DNA of 64,000 nucleotides from Streptomyces canus 299MFChir4.1 (GCF_000383615.1 NZ_KB911595.1:124001-188000); one strand, 5' to 3'; shown: positions 15,853 to 24,852, counted from the stretch's first letter. The notes: a model not told the origin generated them from the letters alone. Translations and numbers: made by a program.

Positions 15853-17157
15853 GTGACGTCCGATGCCGCAGCCTTCCACCGCGCAGGTGACTACCAGGAG
15901 CTGGTCGACGAGATCTCGGAACTCCTCGGCGTACCGGCGACCCTGGAGAACCGCGACTTCGAGCTCATCTCCTTCGGTGCGTACGACAGTGAGGGCGACC
16001 TCGACCCGTCGGCGCTGGACCCCGTGCGCACCCGCTCGATCCTGACCCGGCGTTCCACGGCCGCGGTCCGGACGTGGTTCGAGGGCTTCGGCATCACGCG
16101 GGCCTCCGCCCCGGTGCGGATTCCGCCGACCCCGGAGGCGGGGGTGTACCGGGGGCGGATCTGTCTTCCCGTACGCCACCGGGGCGTTGTCCTCGGCTAC
16201 GTCTGGCTCCTGGACTCCGATCCCGGTCCGACCGACCGGCAGCTGGAGGCGGCCATGCGGGTGACGGCCCGTATCGGCGGGCTGCTCGCGGACGAGGCGC
16301 AGCACGGGGCCGACCTGAGCCGGGAGCTGCGGGCGGTGCTGACCGCCGAGCGCGGCTGGCAGGCCGACATGGCGGTGGCGGCCCTGCGCACGGCACTGGG
16401 CTCCCGCGGTGACGGCCCGTACGCCGTGGTGTGCGTCGCGCCGTGGCCGTCCGCCGACCCGGAGGACGCCCCGTCGGCCCGTACGGTCCCGCACGCGACG
16501 GCCTCGTGCACGGTGCCGTGGGGCGTCTCGGCCCAGTCGCTTGCCGTGCTGGTGCGGCTGCGGGCGACGGACACACTGACCCCGGCGAACGCGGCGGCGG
16601 TCCGGTTGCTGGAGCGAGCCCGGGGCGTGGGAGTGAGCGGCAGCGGTGAGACGCACGCGGCCGAGAACCAGGGCGGCGGGCCGGAGGGCGGCAGGGCGAA
16701 CAGGGGCGGCAGCGACGACCGGCCGGCCCAGAGCGCGGCGCGGGACGCGGCGGCGGCCGGGATCGCCCCCGCGCGGGTGGGCCTCGCCGAGCTGGCCCCC
16801 GCCTGGCAGGAGGCGTCGGCCGCGGCCCGGGCCGCCCTCGCGGAACCCCGGCTCGGCCCCGTCGCGGAGTGGTCCCGCATCGGCCCGTACCGCCTGCTGA
16901 CCTCACTCCCCCCGGAGACGGCCCACGACCCCGTCGTACGCCCCCTCCTCTCCCCCGCCCACCGCGAACTGGCCCGCACCGCCGAGACCTACCTCGACTG
17001 CGCCGGCCAGGCCGCCCGCACCGCCGCGGAACTGGGCATCCACCGCCAGACCCTCTACTACCGCCTCTCCCGCGTCGAACAGCTCACCGGCCTGGACCTG
17101 GACGACGGGGAGGACCGGCTGTTGTTGCACATGGCGCTGAAGGGAGCGCGGCTGTAG
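15853..17157 (+). CDS. PucR-family regulator, probably of proline catabolism
   Basis: 434 aa. The C-terminal 60 residues hold the PucR/CdaR helix-turn-helix (AARTAAELGIHRQTLYYRLSR followed by EQLTGLDLDDGEDRLLLHMAL), preceded by a GGDEF-like PucR central region and an N-terminal GAF-like sensor segment (residues 5-150). The linker at about 265-310 is Gly/Arg/Ala-rich and variable. GTG 15853 was chosen for its GGGAG site at 9 nt; a TTG six codons earlier is possible. Transcribed away from putA-pruA across a 145-nt gap, the usual layout for an activator of the catabolic operon. Proline as effector is inference. Confidence 0.85.
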   Translation: MTSDAAAFHRAGDYQELVDEISELLGVPATLENRDFELISFGAYDSEGDLDPSALDPVRTRSILTRRSTAAVRTWFEGFGITRASAPVRIPPTPEAGVYRGRICLPVRHRGVVLGYVWLLDSDPGPTDRQLEAAMRVTARIGGLLADEAQHGADLSRELRAVLTAERGWQADMAVAALRTALGSRGDGPYAVVCVAPWPSADPEDAPSARTVPHATASCTVPWGVSAQSLAVLVRLRATDTLTPANAAAVRLLERARGVGVSGSGETHAAENQGGGPEGGRANRGGSDDRPAQSAARDAAAAGIAPARVGLAELAPAWQEASAAARAALAEPRLGPVAEWSRIGPYRLLTSLPPETAHDPVVRPLLSPAHRELARTAETYLDCAGQAARTAAELGIHRQTLYYRLSRVEQLTGLDLDDGEDRLLLHMALKGARL

Positions 17158-17227
17158 GTCGTGGTCGTCGGCCTCCATCCCCTCGCCGACCTCCGGGACG
17201 AACTGGGCCTCGGGCGGGAGGGGCGGG

Positions 17228-17800
17228 TCACGCGCGCGTGGCGGCCTCGATGACCTGGCGCAGGCCCTCGGTGAGGGTGTCCGCGTCGGGCGCGCTCTTG
17301 GGATCGAAGGCCCACTGGCCGATGAGCCCGGTCATCAGCGCCAGATAGAACCGGCCGAGGGTGTCGGCGGTCTCGTCCGTCACCTCCTCCTCCGGCACGC
17401 CCATGAGCATGGAGACCAGGCCACGCCCGCCCTCGCGCTGTGCGCGGACCAACTGGTCGCGCACCTCGGGCAGTTGGTCGCCCATACCCATGATCTCCAG
17501 ACTGAGCCGCCACATCGAGCCGGGCCCCCGCATGGTGTCGACGATGTTGGCCCACACCTCCCGGAAGCGCTCCAGCGAGCCGGGAGCGGCGGTGAATCCA
17601 TCGCCCCCCTCGAAGGACACGTCCTCCACCAGCGCGATGTACGCCTGCCCCAGCAGCGCGTCCTTCGACCCGTAGTGGTAGCCGATGGACGCCAGGTTCG
17701 TCCCCGACTCCTTGACGATGTCCCGCGCGGTCGTCCGCAGGAACCCCTTCTCCAGCAGGCAGCGCTTGGCGCCTTCGAGCAGATCCTCGCGATGTCCCAT
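17228..17800 (-). CDS. TetR family repressor of the adjacent MFS exporter
   Basis: 190 aa. N-terminal TetR helix-turn-helix in the first 50 residues (LRTTARDIVKESGTNLASIGYHYGS region), then a helical ligand domain of the TetR_C type. It lies divergently from an MFS drug exporter with a 76-nt intergenic region rich in repeats of ACAARCG. This is the standard arrangement of an autoregulated efflux repressor that is released by the exported compound. The ribosome site is weak, which fits a low-level repressor. The inducer is not predictable. Confidence 0.88.
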   Translation of the reverse strand: MGHREDLLEGAKRCLLEKGFLRTTARDIVKESGTNLASIGYHYGSKDALLGQAYIALVEDVSFEGGDGFTAAPGSLERFREVWANIVDTMRGPGSMWRLSLEIMGMGDQLPEVRDQLVRAQREGGRGLVSMLMGVPEEEVTDETADTLGRFYLALMTGLIGQWAFDPKSAPDADTLTEGLRQVIEAATRA

Positions 17801-17816
17801 ACGCCCAGCCTATCTA

Positions 17817-17869
17817 GACAAACGATTTATACAAGCGTCATAGACAAGCGTTTAAGACGCTCGTATAGT
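17817..17869 (+). promoter_or_regulatory. Operator/promoter region between tetR and the MFS gene
   Basis: Three direct repeats ACAARCG begin at about 17819, 17831 and 17844, and AGCGT-N5-ACGCT forms a small inverted repeat at about 17847-17861. TAGACA (17841-17846) and TATAGT (17864-17869) are spaced by 17 nt, an excellent vegetative promoter for the MFS gene. Its -10 ends only 7 nt before the ATG, so the transcript would be leaderless. The repeats overlap the promoter, as expected for TetR repression. Confidence 0.65.
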
Positions 17870-17876
17870 CACTGGC

Positions 17877-19406
17877 ATGACGAACCCGACTCCCGCCGGC
17901 TCCCTGGCCGGCCGCCGCGAATGGACCGCACTCGGCGTCCTGATGCTTCCGCTGCTCCTGGTCTCCATGGACGTCTCCGTCCTCTACTTCGCCATCCCGG
18001 CGATCAGCGCGGACCTGGAACCGAGCGGCACCCAACAGCTGTGGATCTTCGACATCTACGCCTTCGTCCTGGCCGGCCTGCTGATGACGATGGGCTCCCT
18101 GGGCGACCGCATCGGCCGCCGCAGGCTGCTGCTGTTCGGCGCGGTGGCCTTCAGCGCGGCCTCCCTCGTGGCGGCGTACGCGCACAGCGCCGAGATGCTG
18201 ATCGCGGCCCGCGCGGTGCTCGGCCTCGGCGGCGCGACCCTGATGCCGTCGACGATGGCGCTGATCCGCACGATGTTCACCGACTCCGGCCAACGCGCGA
18301 AAGCGATCGGCATCTGGTCGGGCATGATGACGGCCGGGATCGCCCTCGGCTCGGTGATGAGCGGCGTCCTGGTCCAGTACTTCTGGTGGGGCTCGGTCTT
18401 CCTGGTGAACCTGCCCGCGATGGCGCTGCTGCTGGTCCTCGGCCCGATCCTGCTGCCCGAGTCGAAGGACCCGGCCCCCGGCCGCTTCGACTGGCCGAGC
18501 GTCCCGCTGTCGATGGCGGCGGTACTGCCCGTCGTCTACGGCCTGAAGGAGATCCCCTCCGAGGGCTGGAACGTCCGTTACGTCGTCTCGGTCACCGTCG
18601 GCCTGCTCTTCACGGCCCTCTTCGTCCACCGCCAGCGCACGGCCGCGAACCCGATGATCTCCCCGGCCCTGTTCCGCGGCCGCGGCTTCGCCCCCGCGGT
18701 CGTCCTGAACCTGATCTCCGCGTTCGGCATGATGGGCTCGGCCGTCTTCACCACCCAGTACCTCCAGTCCGTGCTCGGCAAGAGCGCGCTGGAAGCCGCC
18801 CTGTGGGCGCTGTTGCCCTCGGTGCCGATCGGCATGGTGGCCCCGGTGACGACCTCACTGGTCCAGAAGGGCGTGAACCGCGCCCACGTGGTGACCGCCG
18901 GTTTCGCCATCTCCGCCTGCGGCTACGGCCTCCTCGCCTTCGCCGGTACCGACTCCCTGTGGCTGGTGCTGACCGCCTGCGCCGTGCTCGCCTCCGGGAT
19001 CGTCATGGTCATCTCCCAGATGACGGATCTGGCCCTGGGCGCGGTCCAGCCGGAGCGGGCGGGCTCGGCGTCCTCCCTGCTGGAGACGGGCACCGAGTTC
19101 GGCGGCGCCCTCGGCATGGCGGTGCTCGGATCGATCGGTACGGCGGTCTACCGCCACGAGATGCCGGCGTCGGCGCCGGACGCGGCACGCGAGACGCTGG
19201 GCGGGGCGCTGGCGGTGGCCGACCGGGTGCCGGGGCTGGCGACGACGGCCAGGGAGGCGTTCACCAGCGGCATGCAGGGCGCGGCGATCGCGGGGGCGGT
19301 GCTGCTGGCACTGGCCGCGGGGCTGGCGGCGTTGACACTGCGAGGCGTCGAGGTGCGGAATGAGACGCAGGAGCCGGCGCCCGAGCCGGACAAGTCACTC
19401 GCATGA
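17877..19406 (+). CDS. MFS multidrug exporter, DHA2 (14-TM, EmrB/QacA type)
   Basis: 509 aa with about 14 hydrophobic helices. Motifs of the DHA2 drug:proton antiporters are visible: LDV-like VSMDVSVLYFAIPAI in helix 1, WIFDIYAFVLAGLLMTMGSL, the loop motif GDRIGRRRLLLFG between helices 2 and 3 (motif A), and the motif-C-like helix GMMTAGIALGSVMSG. It resembles the QacA/SmvA branch. It is predicted to export lipophilic cations or antibiotics through the membrane. The start has no ribosome site but lies at the expected transcription start (leaderless). Controlled by the divergent TetR. A very long terminator follows directly after the stop. Confidence 0.9.
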   Translation: MTNPTPAGSLAGRREWTALGVLMLPLLLVSMDVSVLYFAIPAISADLEPSGTQQLWIFDIYAFVLAGLLMTMGSLGDRIGRRRLLLFGAVAFSAASLVAAYAHSAEMLIAARAVLGLGGATLMPSTMALIRTMFTDSGQRAKAIGIWSGMMTAGIALGSVMSGVLVQYFWWGSVFLVNLPAMALLLVLGPILLPESKDPAPGRFDWPSVPLSMAAVLPVVYGLKEIPSEGWNVRYVVSVTVGLLFTALFVHRQRTAANPMISPALFRGRGFAPAVVLNLISAFGMMGSAVFTTQYLQSVLGKSALEAALWALLPSVPIGMVAPVTTSLVQKGVNRAHVVTAGFAISACGYGLLAFAGTDSLWLVLTACAVLASGIVMVISQMTDLALGAVQPERAGSASSLLETGTEFGGALGMAVLGSIGTAVYRHEMPASAPDAARETLGGALAVADRVPGLATTAREAFTSGMQGAAIAGAVLLALAAGLAALTLRGVEVRNETQEPAPEPDKSLA

Positions 19407-19454
19407 ACATGAGGCTGGGCGGACCGAGAGTTCTCGGTCCGCCCAGCCTCATGT
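19407..19454. terminator. Very long perfect bidirectional terminator (MFS / serA)
   Basis: Arms 19407-19429 and 19432-19454 are perfectly complementary over 23 bp with only two unpaired central bases. The element starts at the base after the MFS stop and ends 17 bp before the serA stop, terminating both convergent transcripts. Confidence 0.9.
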
Positions 19455-19471
19455 CGTGAAGCCGTGAGACG

Positions 19472-21061
19472 TCAGACCAGGTTCACCGCGCGGGCCGACG
19501 TCGCCCCGATCTCCTCGGCGACCTCGGTCAGCACCCCGGCGGGAACCGTGTCGTCGACGGTCAGGACCGCGAGCGCCTCGCCACCGGCGATCGCACGCGA
19601 GACCTGCATACCGGCGATGTTGATCCCGGCCTCGCCGAAGACCCGGCCCACCGTGCCGACGACACCGGGACGGTCCTCGTACTTGAGGACGACCATGTGG
19701 TCGGCGAGAGCGAGGTCCACGTCGTACTCGCCGACCGCGACGATCTTCTGGAGGTGCTTCGGCCCGGCCAGCGTGCCGGAGACCGACACCTCCTCGCCGC
19801 TGCCGAGCGTGCCGCGCACGGTGACGACATTGCGGTGGTCGGCCGACTCGGAGCTGGTCGTCAGCCGCACCTCGACACCGCGCTCCTGCGCGAACAGCGG
19901 GGCGTTGACGTACGACACGGTCTCGGCGACGACATCCTCGAAGACACCCTTGAGGGCGCTGAGCTCCAGCACCTTCACGTCGTGCTGGGTGATCTCGCCG
20001 TACACCTCGACGTCGAGGCGGACCGCGACCTCGCCGGCGAGCGCGGTGAAGATGCGGCCGAGGCGCTCGGCGAGCGGCAGGCCCGGCTTGACGTCCTCGG
20101 CGATGACACCGCCCTGGACGTTCACCGCGTCCGGCACCAGCTCACCGGCGAGCGCGAGGCGCACCGAGCGGGCGACGGCGATACCGGCCTTCTCCTGGGC
20201 CTCGTCGGTGGAGGCGCCGAGGTGCGGGGTGGCGACGACCTGGTCGAACTCGAACAGCGGGGAGTCCGTGCAGGGCTCCTTCGCGTACACGTCGAGACCG
20301 GCACCGGCGACCCGGCCCTCCTTGAGGGCGGAGTACAGCGCCTCCTCGTCGACGATCCCGCCGCGCGCGGCGTTGACGATGCGCACGCTCGGCTTGACCT
20401 TGCGCAGCGCCTCGTCGCCGATGAGGCCGACGGTCTCGGGGGTCTTGGGGAGGTGGACGGTGATGAAGTCGGAGACCTCGAGCAGCTCGTCGAGCGACAG
20501 CACCTTGACGCCCATCTGGGCGGCGCGGGCGGGCTGGATGTAGGGGTCGTAGGCGACGACCTTCATGCCGAACCCGGACATGCGCTGGGCGACCAGCGCG
20601 CCGATCCGGCCCAGACCCACGACGCCGAGGGTCTTCTCGGCGAGCTCCACGCCCGTGTACTTGCTGCGCTTCCACTCGCCGTTCTTCAGCGCGGCGTTGG
20701 CCTGCGGGATGTGGCGGGCGGTGGCGACCAGGAGACCGCAGGCGAGCTCGGCGGCGGTCACGATGTTCGAGGTGGGGGCGTTGACGACCATCACGCCGGC
20801 CTTGGTGGCGGCGGAGACGTCGACATTGTCCAGGCCGACGCCGGCTCGTGCGACGACCTTCAGCTTGTTGGCGGCGGCGATGGCCTCGGCGTCCACCTTG
20901 GTGGCGGAGCGGATCAGGATCGCGTCGACGTCGGCGATGGCGGGCAGCAGCTCAGCCCGGTCGGCGCCGTTGCATTGCCGGATCTCGAAGTCCGGTCCAA
21001 GCGCGTCCACGGTCGCGGGCGACAGCTCTTCAGCGATGAGTACGACAGGTTTCGAGCTCAC
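19472..21061 (-). CDS. serA: D-3-phosphoglycerate dehydrogenase
   Basis: 529 aa, the long type with an intervening domain and a C-terminal ACT domain. It commits 3-phosphoglycerate to serine synthesis using NAD and is typically inhibited by serine through the ACT domain. Visible: VVARAGVGLDNVD, the Rossmann motif GVVGLGRIG, VNAARGGIVDE with the catalytic arginine, the PHLGAST histidine, then the regulatory domain ending in EDRPGVVGTVGRVFGEAGIN. GTG 21061 (MSSKPVVLIAEELSP) was chosen with GAGGA at 5 nt; an upstream in-frame GTG would add four residues. Same strand as ilvCNB but separated from ilvC by a terminator. Confidence 0.95.
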   Translation of the reverse strand: MSSKPVVLIAEELSPATVDALGPDFEIRQCNGADRAELLPAIADVDAILIRSATKVDAEAIAAANKLKVVARAGVGLDNVDVSAATKAGVMVVNAPTSNIVTAAELACGLLVATARHIPQANAALKNGEWKRSKYTGVELAEKTLGVVGLGRIGALVAQRMSGFGMKVVAYDPYIQPARAAQMGVKVLSLDELLEVSDFITVHLPKTPETVGLIGDEALRKVKPSVRIVNAARGGIVDEEALYSALKEGRVAGAGLDVYAKEPCTDSPLFEFDQVVATPHLGASTDEAQEKAGIAVARSVRLALAGELVPDAVNVQGGVIAEDVKPGLPLAERLGRIFTALAGEVAVRLDVEVYGEITQHDVKVLELSALKGVFEDVVAETVSYVNAPLFAQERGVEVRLTTSSESADHRNVVTVRGTLGSGEEVSVSGTLAGPKHLQKIVAVGEYDVDLALADHMVVLKYEDRPGVVGTVGRVFGEAGINIAGMQVSRAIAGGEALAVLTVDDTVPAGVLTEVAEEIGATSARAVNLV

Positions 21062-21174
21062 GTGAGTCCTCACAAGTCCATTGCGTGCGGACGGCCGTCC
21101 CGACGGCCGCAGGCGGTGGAGGGTACTGGCCGCGTGGAAGACGCACGACGCTGTGGGCCTGACGCGTATGTTGT

Positions 21175-21192
21175 GCGCCAGTGTAGTGGCGC
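21175..21192 (-). promoter_or_regulatory. Inverted repeat over a candidate serA -10
   Basis: GCGCCA-N6-TGGCGC is a perfect 6-bp-arm inverted repeat about 115 nt upstream of serA. Read on the minus strand, its centre overlaps TACACT, a plausible -10, but no good -35 is visible. This may be a repressor site at the serA promoter. Confidence 0.3.
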
Positions 21193-21254
21193 GGCGGAGG
21201 TCGTCTTGCGCCTCTGCGGAAGGATCACCCGTCCGTGATGCGACGGGTTGGACA

Positions 21255-21285
21255 ACGGGGCCGGAGCTGTCCGCTCCGACCCCGT
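21255..21285 (-). terminator. Terminator of the ilv operon, after ilvC
   Basis: Arms 21255-21266 and 21274-21285 form a 12-bp stem (one G-U type mismatch), 10 nt beyond the ilvC stop, separating it from serA. Confidence 0.7.
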
Positions 21286-21295
21286 GGCCTGAGGC

Positions 21296-22294
21296 TTACG
21301 CCTCCTCGTCGACCCAGCTCATCAGCTTGCGGAGCTGCTTGCCGGTGGTCTCAAGCAGGTGCTCGGAGTCCTGCTGCTTGTACTCGTTGTACTTCTTCAG
21401 ACCGCCGTGGTACTCGGCCATCCACTCACGGGCGAAGGTGCCGTCCTGGATCTCGGCGAGGATCTTCTTCATCTCGGCCTTGGTGGCGTCCGTGATGATC
21501 CGCGGGCCGGTGACGTAGTCGCCCCACTCGGCGGTCTCGGAGATGGACCAGCGCATCTTCTCCAGGCCGCCCTCGTACATGAGGTCGACGATGAGCTTCA
21601 GCTCGTGCAGGCACTCGAAGTACGCGATCTCCGGCTGGTAGCCGGCCTCGGTCAGCGTCTCGAAACCGGCCTTGACCAGCGCGGCCGTACCACCGCAGAG
21701 AACGGCCTGCTCACCGAACAGGTCGGTCTCGGTCTCCTCGGTGAAGGTCGTCTTGATGACGCCGGCGCGGGTGCCGCCGATGCCCTTGGCGTACGACAGC
21801 GCGAGCGCGAAGGCGTTGCCCGACGCGTCCTGCTCGACGGCCGCGATACACGGAACGCCGCGGCCCTCCTCGTACTGCCGGCGGACCAGGTGGCCCGGGC
21901 CCTTGGGGGCGACCATGCAGACGTCGACGCCCGCCGGGGGCTTGATGAAGTCGAAGCGGATGTTCAGGCCGTGGCCGAAGAACAGCGCGTCCCCGTCGTT
22001 CAGGTTGTCCTTGATGGACTCCTCGTAGACCTGGGCCTGGATCGGGTCCGGCACCAGGATCATGATCACGTCGGCCTCGGCGGCGGCCTCGGACGGCGTC
22101 ACCACGCGCAGGCCCTGCTCCTCGGCCTTGGCCTTGGACTTGGAGCCCTCGTGCAGACCGACACGCACGTCGACACCCGAGTCACGGAGCGACAGCGCGT
22201 GGGCGTGGCCCTGGCTGCCGTAACCGATGACCGCGACCTTGCGGCCCTGGATGATGGACAGGTCGGCGTCGGCGTCGTAGAACAGCTCGGCCAC
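21296..22294 (-). CDS. ilvC: Ketol-acid reductoisomerase (class I)
   Basis: 332 aa, the short class I form. NADPH- and Mg-dependent isomerisation and reduction of acetolactate/acetohydroxybutyrate, second common step of Val/Ile/Leu synthesis. Signatures: AVIGYGSQGHAHALSLRDSG (NADPH site), FGHGLNIRF, the APKGPGHLVRRQYEEGRGVP loop, DLFGEQAVLCGG (metal aspartate) and the GLEKMRWSISETAEWGDY end. GTG 22294 (MAELFYDADADLS) was chosen because AAGGAGAG precedes it. Third gene after ilvB-ilvN, with a 112-nt gap containing a stem-loop that may reduce read-through. Confidence 0.95.
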   Translation of the reverse strand: MAELFYDADADLSIIQGRKVAVIGYGSQGHAHALSLRDSGVDVRVGLHEGSKSKAKAEEQGLRVVTPSEAAAEADVIMILVPDPIQAQVYEESIKDNLNDGDALFFGHGLNIRFDFIKPPAGVDVCMVAPKGPGHLVRRQYEEGRGVPCIAAVEQDASGNAFALALSYAKGIGGTRAGVIKTTFTEETETDLFGEQAVLCGGTAALVKAGFETLTEAGYQPEIAYFECLHELKLIVDLMYEGGLEKMRWSISETAEWGDYVTGPRIITDATKAEMKKILAEIQDGTFAREWMAEYHGGLKKYNEYKQQDSEHLLETTGKQLRKLMSWVDEEA

Positions 22295-22374
22295 TTTGGG
22301 TTCTCTCCTTGGTGTGCAGGTGTTGCGCCCCACCGTATGACGGCGGACTGGGATGAAGTTTCGGGGTCTCGGTA

Positions 22375-22398
22375 TACGGGCGGCCGGGGCCGCCCGTA
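22375..22398 (-). terminator. Stem-loop between ilvN and ilvC
   Basis: A perfect 11-bp inverted repeat (TACGGGCGGCC, 22375-22385, with 22388-22398) begins 9 nt after the ilvN stop. It could be a partial terminator or a processing/stability hairpin that sets the ratio of ilvBN to ilvC message. Confidence 0.6.
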
Positions 22399-22406
22399 CA
22401 CCTGCG

Positions 22407-22934
22407 TCACGCGCTGCGGTCGAGTGCGCGCAGCGAGCGGTCCGTGATCGAGCGGGCGCCGCGGCCGATCGCGATGGTGCCGGACTGGACGAGCTCCTTG
22501 ATGCCGAAGGGCTCCAGCATCTTCAGCATCGCGGACAGCTTCTCGCCGCTGCCGGTGGCCTCGATGGTGACGGCCTCCGGGGAGACGTCGACGGTCTTGG
22601 CGCGGAACAGCTGGACGATCTCCACGATCTGGGAGCGCGTCTCGTTGTCGGCGCGCACCTTCACCAGAACGAGTTCGCGCTGAACGGCCGAGCCGGGTTC
22701 CAGCTCGACGATCTTCAGCACGTTGACGAGCTTGTTGAGCTGCTTGGTCACCTGCTCCAGCGGCAGCGCCTCGACCACCGTCACCACGATGGTGATCCGG
22801 GAGATCTCGGGGTGCTCGGTGACACCGACCGCGAGCGAGTCGATGTTGAAGCCGCGGCGCGAGAAGAGGGCGGCGATCCGGGCCAGGATGCCCGGGGTGT
22901 TCTCCACCAGGACGGAGAGCGTGTGCTTGGACAT
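22407..22934 (-). CDS. ilvN: Acetolactate synthase small (regulatory) subunit
   Basis: 175 aa. It binds valine and confers feedback inhibition on IlvB. An N-terminal ACT domain (residues 4-75, LSVLVENTPGILARIAALFS and RGFNIDSLAVG) is followed by the conserved LVKVRADNETRSQIVEIVQLF and EKLSAMLKMLEPFGIKELVQSG of the C-terminal ALS_ss domain. Length is normal. The ATG has an AAGGAAG site and lies 21 nt after the ilvB stop, so the two are co-transcribed and probably co-assembled. Confidence 0.95.
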   Translation of the reverse strand: MSKHTLSVLVENTPGILARIAALFSRRGFNIDSLAVGVTEHPEISRITIVVTVVEALPLEQVTKQLNKLVNVLKIVELEPGSAVQRELVLVKVRADNETRSQIVEIVQLFRAKTVDVSPEAVTIEATGSGEKLSAMLKMLEPFGIKELVQSGTIAIGRGARSITDRSLRALDRSA

Positions 22935-22955
22935 GATCTGCTTCCTTTACGGCTC

Positions 22956-24806
22956 TCAGTCGTCTTCGTTGTCGCCGAAGTCGGGGCGGACGTCCCGGGC
23001 GGCCATGATCTCGTCGTTGGAGGTGCCGGCGGCGACCATCGGCCACACCATCGCGTCCTCGTGGACGATGAAGTCGACGACGACGGGGCGGTCGTTGATG
23101 GAGTTGGCCTCCGCGATGACCTTGTCCAGGTCCTCCGGGCGCTCACAGCGCAGACCCACGCAGCCCATCGCCTCGGACAGCTTCACGAAGTCCGGCACGC
23201 GCGTGCCCTTGGCGTCCGGGTTGATGTCCTCGGGGCCGCTGTGCAGCACGGTGTTGGAGTAGCGCTGGTTGTAGAAGAGGGTCTGCCACTGGCGGACCAT
23301 CCCGAGGGCGCCGTTGTTGATGATGGCGACCTTGATCGGGATGTTGTTCAGGGCGCAGGTGGTCAGTTCCTGGTTGGTCATCTGGAAGCAGCCGTCGCCG
23401 TCGATCGCCCAGACCGTGTTGCCCGGCATGCCGGCCTTGGCGCCCATGGCGGCCGGGACCGCGTAGCCCATGGTTCCGGCGCCGCCGGAGTTCAGCCAGG
23501 TCGCGGGCTTCTCGTACTGGATGAAGTGCGCGGCCCACATCTGGTGCTGGCCGACGCCTGCCGCGAAGATCGTGCCCTCGGGGGCGAGCTGTCCGATCCG
23601 CTCGATGACCTGCTGCGGGGAGAGCGAGCCGTCGGCGGGCAGGTCGTAGCCCAGCGGGTAGGTCTCGCGCCAGCGGGACAGGTCCTTCCACCAGGCGCTG
23701 TAGTCGCCCTTGTGGCCCTCGCTGTGCTCCTTCTGGACGGCCTGGACCAGGTCGGCGATGACCTCGCGGGCGTCACCGACGATCGGCACGTCGGCGACGC
23801 GGTTCTTGCCGATCTCGGCCGGGTCGATGTCGGCGTGGACGATCTTGGCGTGCGGGGCGAAGCTGTCCAGCTTGCCGGTGACGCGGTCGTCGAAACGGGT
23901 ACCGAGGGCGACGATCAGGTCGGCCTTCTGCAGCGCGGTGACGGCGGTGACCGCACCGTGCATGCCCGGCATTCCCACGTGCAGCGGGTGGCTGTCGGGG
24001 AATGCGCCGAGCCCCATCAGGGTGGTGGTGACGGGGGCTCCGGTGAGCTCCGCGAGGACCTTCAGCTCGGCGGTGGCGCCGGCCTTGATGACACCGCCGC
24101 CGACGTAGAGGACGGGCCGCTTGGCCTGGGTGATCAGCTTGGCGCCCTCGCGGATCTGCTTGGCGTGCGGCTTGGTCACCGGGCGGTAGCCGGGCAGGTC
24201 CATGACGGGCGGCCAGGAGAAGGTGGTCTTCGTCTGGAGGATGTCCTTGGGGATGTCGACCAGGACCGGGCCGGGGCGGCCGGTGGACGCGATGTGGAAC
24301 GCCTGCGCGATCACCCGGGGGATGTCCTCGGCCTTGGTGACCAGGAAGCTGTGCTTGGTGATCGGCATGGTGATGCCGACGATGTCCGCCTCCTGGAAGG
24401 CGTCCGTGCCGATCGCCGAGGACACCACCTGGCCAGTGATCGCGACCAGCGGCACGGAGTCCATCTGCGCGTCGGCGATCGGCGTGACCAGGTTCGTCGC
24501 GCCCGGCCCCGAGGTCGCCATGCAGACACCGACCTTGCCTGTCGCCTGCGCGTAGCCGGTGGCCGCGTGGCCGGCGCCCTGCTCGTGGCGGACCAGGATG
24601 TGGCGCACCTTGGTGGAGTCCATCAGCGGGTCGTACGCCGGGAGGATCGTGCCACCGGGGATGCCGAATACGGTCTCGGCGCCGACCTCCTCGAGAGAGC
24701 GGATGAGGGACTGCGCGCCCGTGACGTGCTCGGGGGCGGACTGCTGTCCTCCGGATCGGGGCCGCGGCTGCGGATGGGCCCCGGTGGCCTGCTCGGTCAT
24801 CGTCAT
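22956..24806 (-). CDS. ilvB: Acetolactate synthase large (catalytic) subunit
   Basis: 616 aa. Thiamine-diphosphate and FAD enzyme condensing pyruvate with pyruvate or 2-oxobutyrate. Signatures: the activating glutamate in VRHEQGAGHAATGYA, MATSGPGATN, the FAD-domain GARF-type VALGTRFDDRVTGK, and the ThDP motif from DGDGCFQMTNQEL to INNGALGMVRQWQ. N-terminal 30 residues are Pro/Gln/His-rich and variable. The start MTMTEQATG follows a GAGAAGAGA stretch; ATG two codons later is equally possible. First structural gene of ilvB-ilvN-ilvC, preceded by a leader peptide and terminator that look like a branched-chain amino acid attenuator. Confidence 0.95.
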   Translation of the reverse strand: MTMTEQATGAHPQPRPRSGGQQSAPEHVTGAQSLIRSLEEVGAETVFGIPGGTILPAYDPLMDSTKVRHILVRHEQGAGHAATGYAQATGKVGVCMATSGPGATNLVTPIADAQMDSVPLVAITGQVVSSAIGTDAFQEADIVGITMPITKHSFLVTKAEDIPRVIAQAFHIASTGRPGPVLVDIPKDILQTKTTFSWPPVMDLPGYRPVTKPHAKQIREGAKLITQAKRPVLYVGGGVIKAGATAELKVLAELTGAPVTTTLMGLGAFPDSHPLHVGMPGMHGAVTAVTALQKADLIVALGTRFDDRVTGKLDSFAPHAKIVHADIDPAEIGKNRVADVPIVGDAREVIADLVQAVQKEHSEGHKGDYSAWWKDLSRWRETYPLGYDLPADGSLSPQQVIERIGQLAPEGTIFAAGVGQHQMWAAHFIQYEKPATWLNSGGAGTMGYAVPAAMGAKAGMPGNTVWAIDGDGCFQMTNQELTTCALNNIPIKVAIINNGALGMVRQWQTLFYNQRYSNTVLHSGPEDINPDAKGTRVPDFVKLSEAMGCVGLRCERPEDLDKVIAEANSINDRPVVVDFIVHEDAMVWPMVAAGTSNDEIMAARDVRPDFGDNEDD

Positions 24807-24852
24807 TCTCTTCTCGATGCTGAGGGTGTGAAGCTGAGGTGGGGAGGCTGGG

